NCBI RefSeq assembly: GCF_024195295.1
Contig: NZ_JAMFTH010000001.1
Location: 1,977,428-2,041,427, forward strand
Source of the DNA: Gilvimarinus xylanilyticus
Lineage (GTDB): Bacteria; Pseudomonadota; Gammaproteobacteria; Pseudomonadales; Cellvibrionaceae
Direction: 5' to 3'
DNA: 64,000 bases
The notes beneath the pieces are model-generated. The model did no database searches. It saw only the letters and a list, made by a program, of their open reading frames with translations, and had not been told where the DNA came from. This document shows, piece after piece, positions 63,303 to 64,000 of the stretch (position 1 is the first letter of the stretch; every line of letters begins with the position of its first letter). A program made the translations under genes and the position numbers.

Positions 63303-64000
63303 AACCGGCTACCCTCAAGGCGCGCCTTTCTCTGGGTACCCTGTTGGCACTGCCGTTGTTACTGCTGATTACCGGAGCGGCGCTGGATAAAGCTGTGCGC
63401 AATAGCTTAATCGCGGCCGAGCAAGTGCGCCTGGAGCGCTATTTCTATCTGTTGTTTTCCGTCGCCGAGATGCGCGGCGCCGAGCTTGAGCTACCCTCCA
63501 CCCTTATCGAACCCGACCTGGAACAGCCTAGCTCGGGCCTGGCCGCCTTTGTGTATCGCGCCGACGGCTCGCTAGTGTGGCGCTCGGGCTCCAGTGTATT
63601 AAACGAAAACCTGCCCGCGCTGGGCGATTTTGGCCCCTACCCCCGCCCCGGGCAAATGCAAATCAGCCAGCGCCGTCACCAAAACAGCCAGGCCTTTTTC
63701 GCCAGCTTTGACGTGCTCTGGGAAACCGCCAGCGGCGCCACCCTACCTTTTCGTTTTGCTCTGGTACATACGGGCGAAAGCTATTACAGCGCCTTAAGCG
63801 CTTTTCGCACCACCATGATTCGATGGCTGCTGGCCGCATTGGTGGTGATGATTCTGTTACAAATCGGCCTGCTTAGCTGGGCTCTGCGGCCGCTGCGCAC
63901 CCTGGCGCAATCGCTGAGCAAAATGCAAAGCGGTGAAACCCGAACCCTAACCGGCCGCTACCCCCACGAAATTCAGCGGGTGGTGGACCGCCTAAACCGG
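63299..64000 (+). CDS. Sensor histidine kinase, PhoQ-like, 5' part
   Basis: The first 234 residues are visible and the frame remains open to the end of the window. A membrane helix at about 11-29 (SLGTLLALPLLLLITGAAL) is followed by a periplasmic domain of about 140 residues (FVYRADGSLVWRSGSSVL resembles PhoQ-type sensors), a second helix at 173-195 (IRWLLAALVVMILLQIGLL) and the start of a HAMP segment (WALRPLRTLAQSLSKMQSG). The kinase core lies outside the window. ATG overlaps the regulator stop (ATGA). Confidence 0.9.
   Translation, partial: MKPATLKARLSLGTLLALPLLLLITGAALDKAVRNSLIAAEQVRLERYFYLLFSVAEMRGAELELPSTLIEPDLEQPSSGLAAFVYRADGSLVWRSGSSVLNENLPALGDFGPYPRPGQMQISQRRHQNSQAFFASFDVLWETASGATLPFRFALVHTGESYYSALSAFRTTMIRWLLAALVVMILLQIGLLSWALRPLRTLAQSLSKMQSGETRTLTGRYPHEIQRVVDRLNR

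Overview
The window looks like a chromosomal piece of a gammaproteobacterium of the Cellvibrionales type (Cellvibrio, Saccharophagus, Teredinibacter and relatives). This is inferred from three things: a secreted protein with a long polyserine linker, which is a hallmark of those polysaccharide degraders; a Xanthomonas-order type II secretion (T2SS) operon; and the standard gammaproteobacterial housekeeping blocks lptD-surA-pdxA-rsmA-apaGH and proA-nadD-rsfS-rlmH-mrdA-rodA-mltB-rlpA-dacA-ybeD-lipB-lipA. No rRNA, tRNA, CRISPR array, prophage or intact transposase gene was recognised.

Region 1 (1-9.5 kb) is surface polysaccharide synthesis. It holds the dTDP-L-rhamnose genes rfbA (3' part only), rfbC and rfbD plus a glycosyltransferase on the + strand. 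On the - strand follow a methyltransferase, a GT2, a 1262-residue three-part glycosyltransferase and another GT2. Region 2 (9.6-20.9 kb, - strand) is a complete T2SS operon in the order parvulin-E-F-G-H-I-J-K-L-M-C/N-D-lipoprotein, mostly joined by 4-base ATGA/GTGA overlaps. Immediately upstream lie two exported proteins of unknown function (20.9-23.5 kb), one with the polyserine linker; both are reasonable candidates for T2SS cargo. Region 3 (23.9-30.7 kb) holds rpe, a membrane acyltransferase, then a + strand set that looks like lipid-linked sugar transfer (DPM1-like GT2, GT-C-like membrane protein, VTT-domain protein) and a methyltransferase with an unusual C-terminal module. This stretch and the T2SS operon look more A/T rich than the flanking housekeeping DNA.

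Region 4 (30.7-39.6 kb) couples MurNAc recycling (amgK-murU) divergently with outer-membrane assembly (lptD, surA) and then pdxA, rsmA, apaG, apaH. Region 5 (39.6-46.5 kb) holds two cyclic-di-GMP proteins flanking a RimB-RimK-M14 operon that probably makes and trims polyglutamate on ribosomal protein S6. A 267-bp palindromic-ended MITE-like element with 32-bp inverted repeats sits at 46829-47095.

Region 6 (47-64 kb) holds hisC, an aromatic/aspartate aminotransferase, a small MscS channel, a glycerophosphodiester phosphodiesterase and a GNAT enzyme, then the long - strand elongasome/lipoate block. It ends with a PepSY protein and a PhoP/PhoQ-like two-component pair whose kinase runs off the window end.

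The most unusual items are the T2SS operon headed by a periplasmic parvulin and closed by an uncharacterised lipoprotein, the secretin predicted to be a lipoprotein, the polyserine-linked secreted protein whose terminator abuts the T2SS operon, the MITE-like element, and a CRP-like palindrome in front of a diguanylate cyclase.
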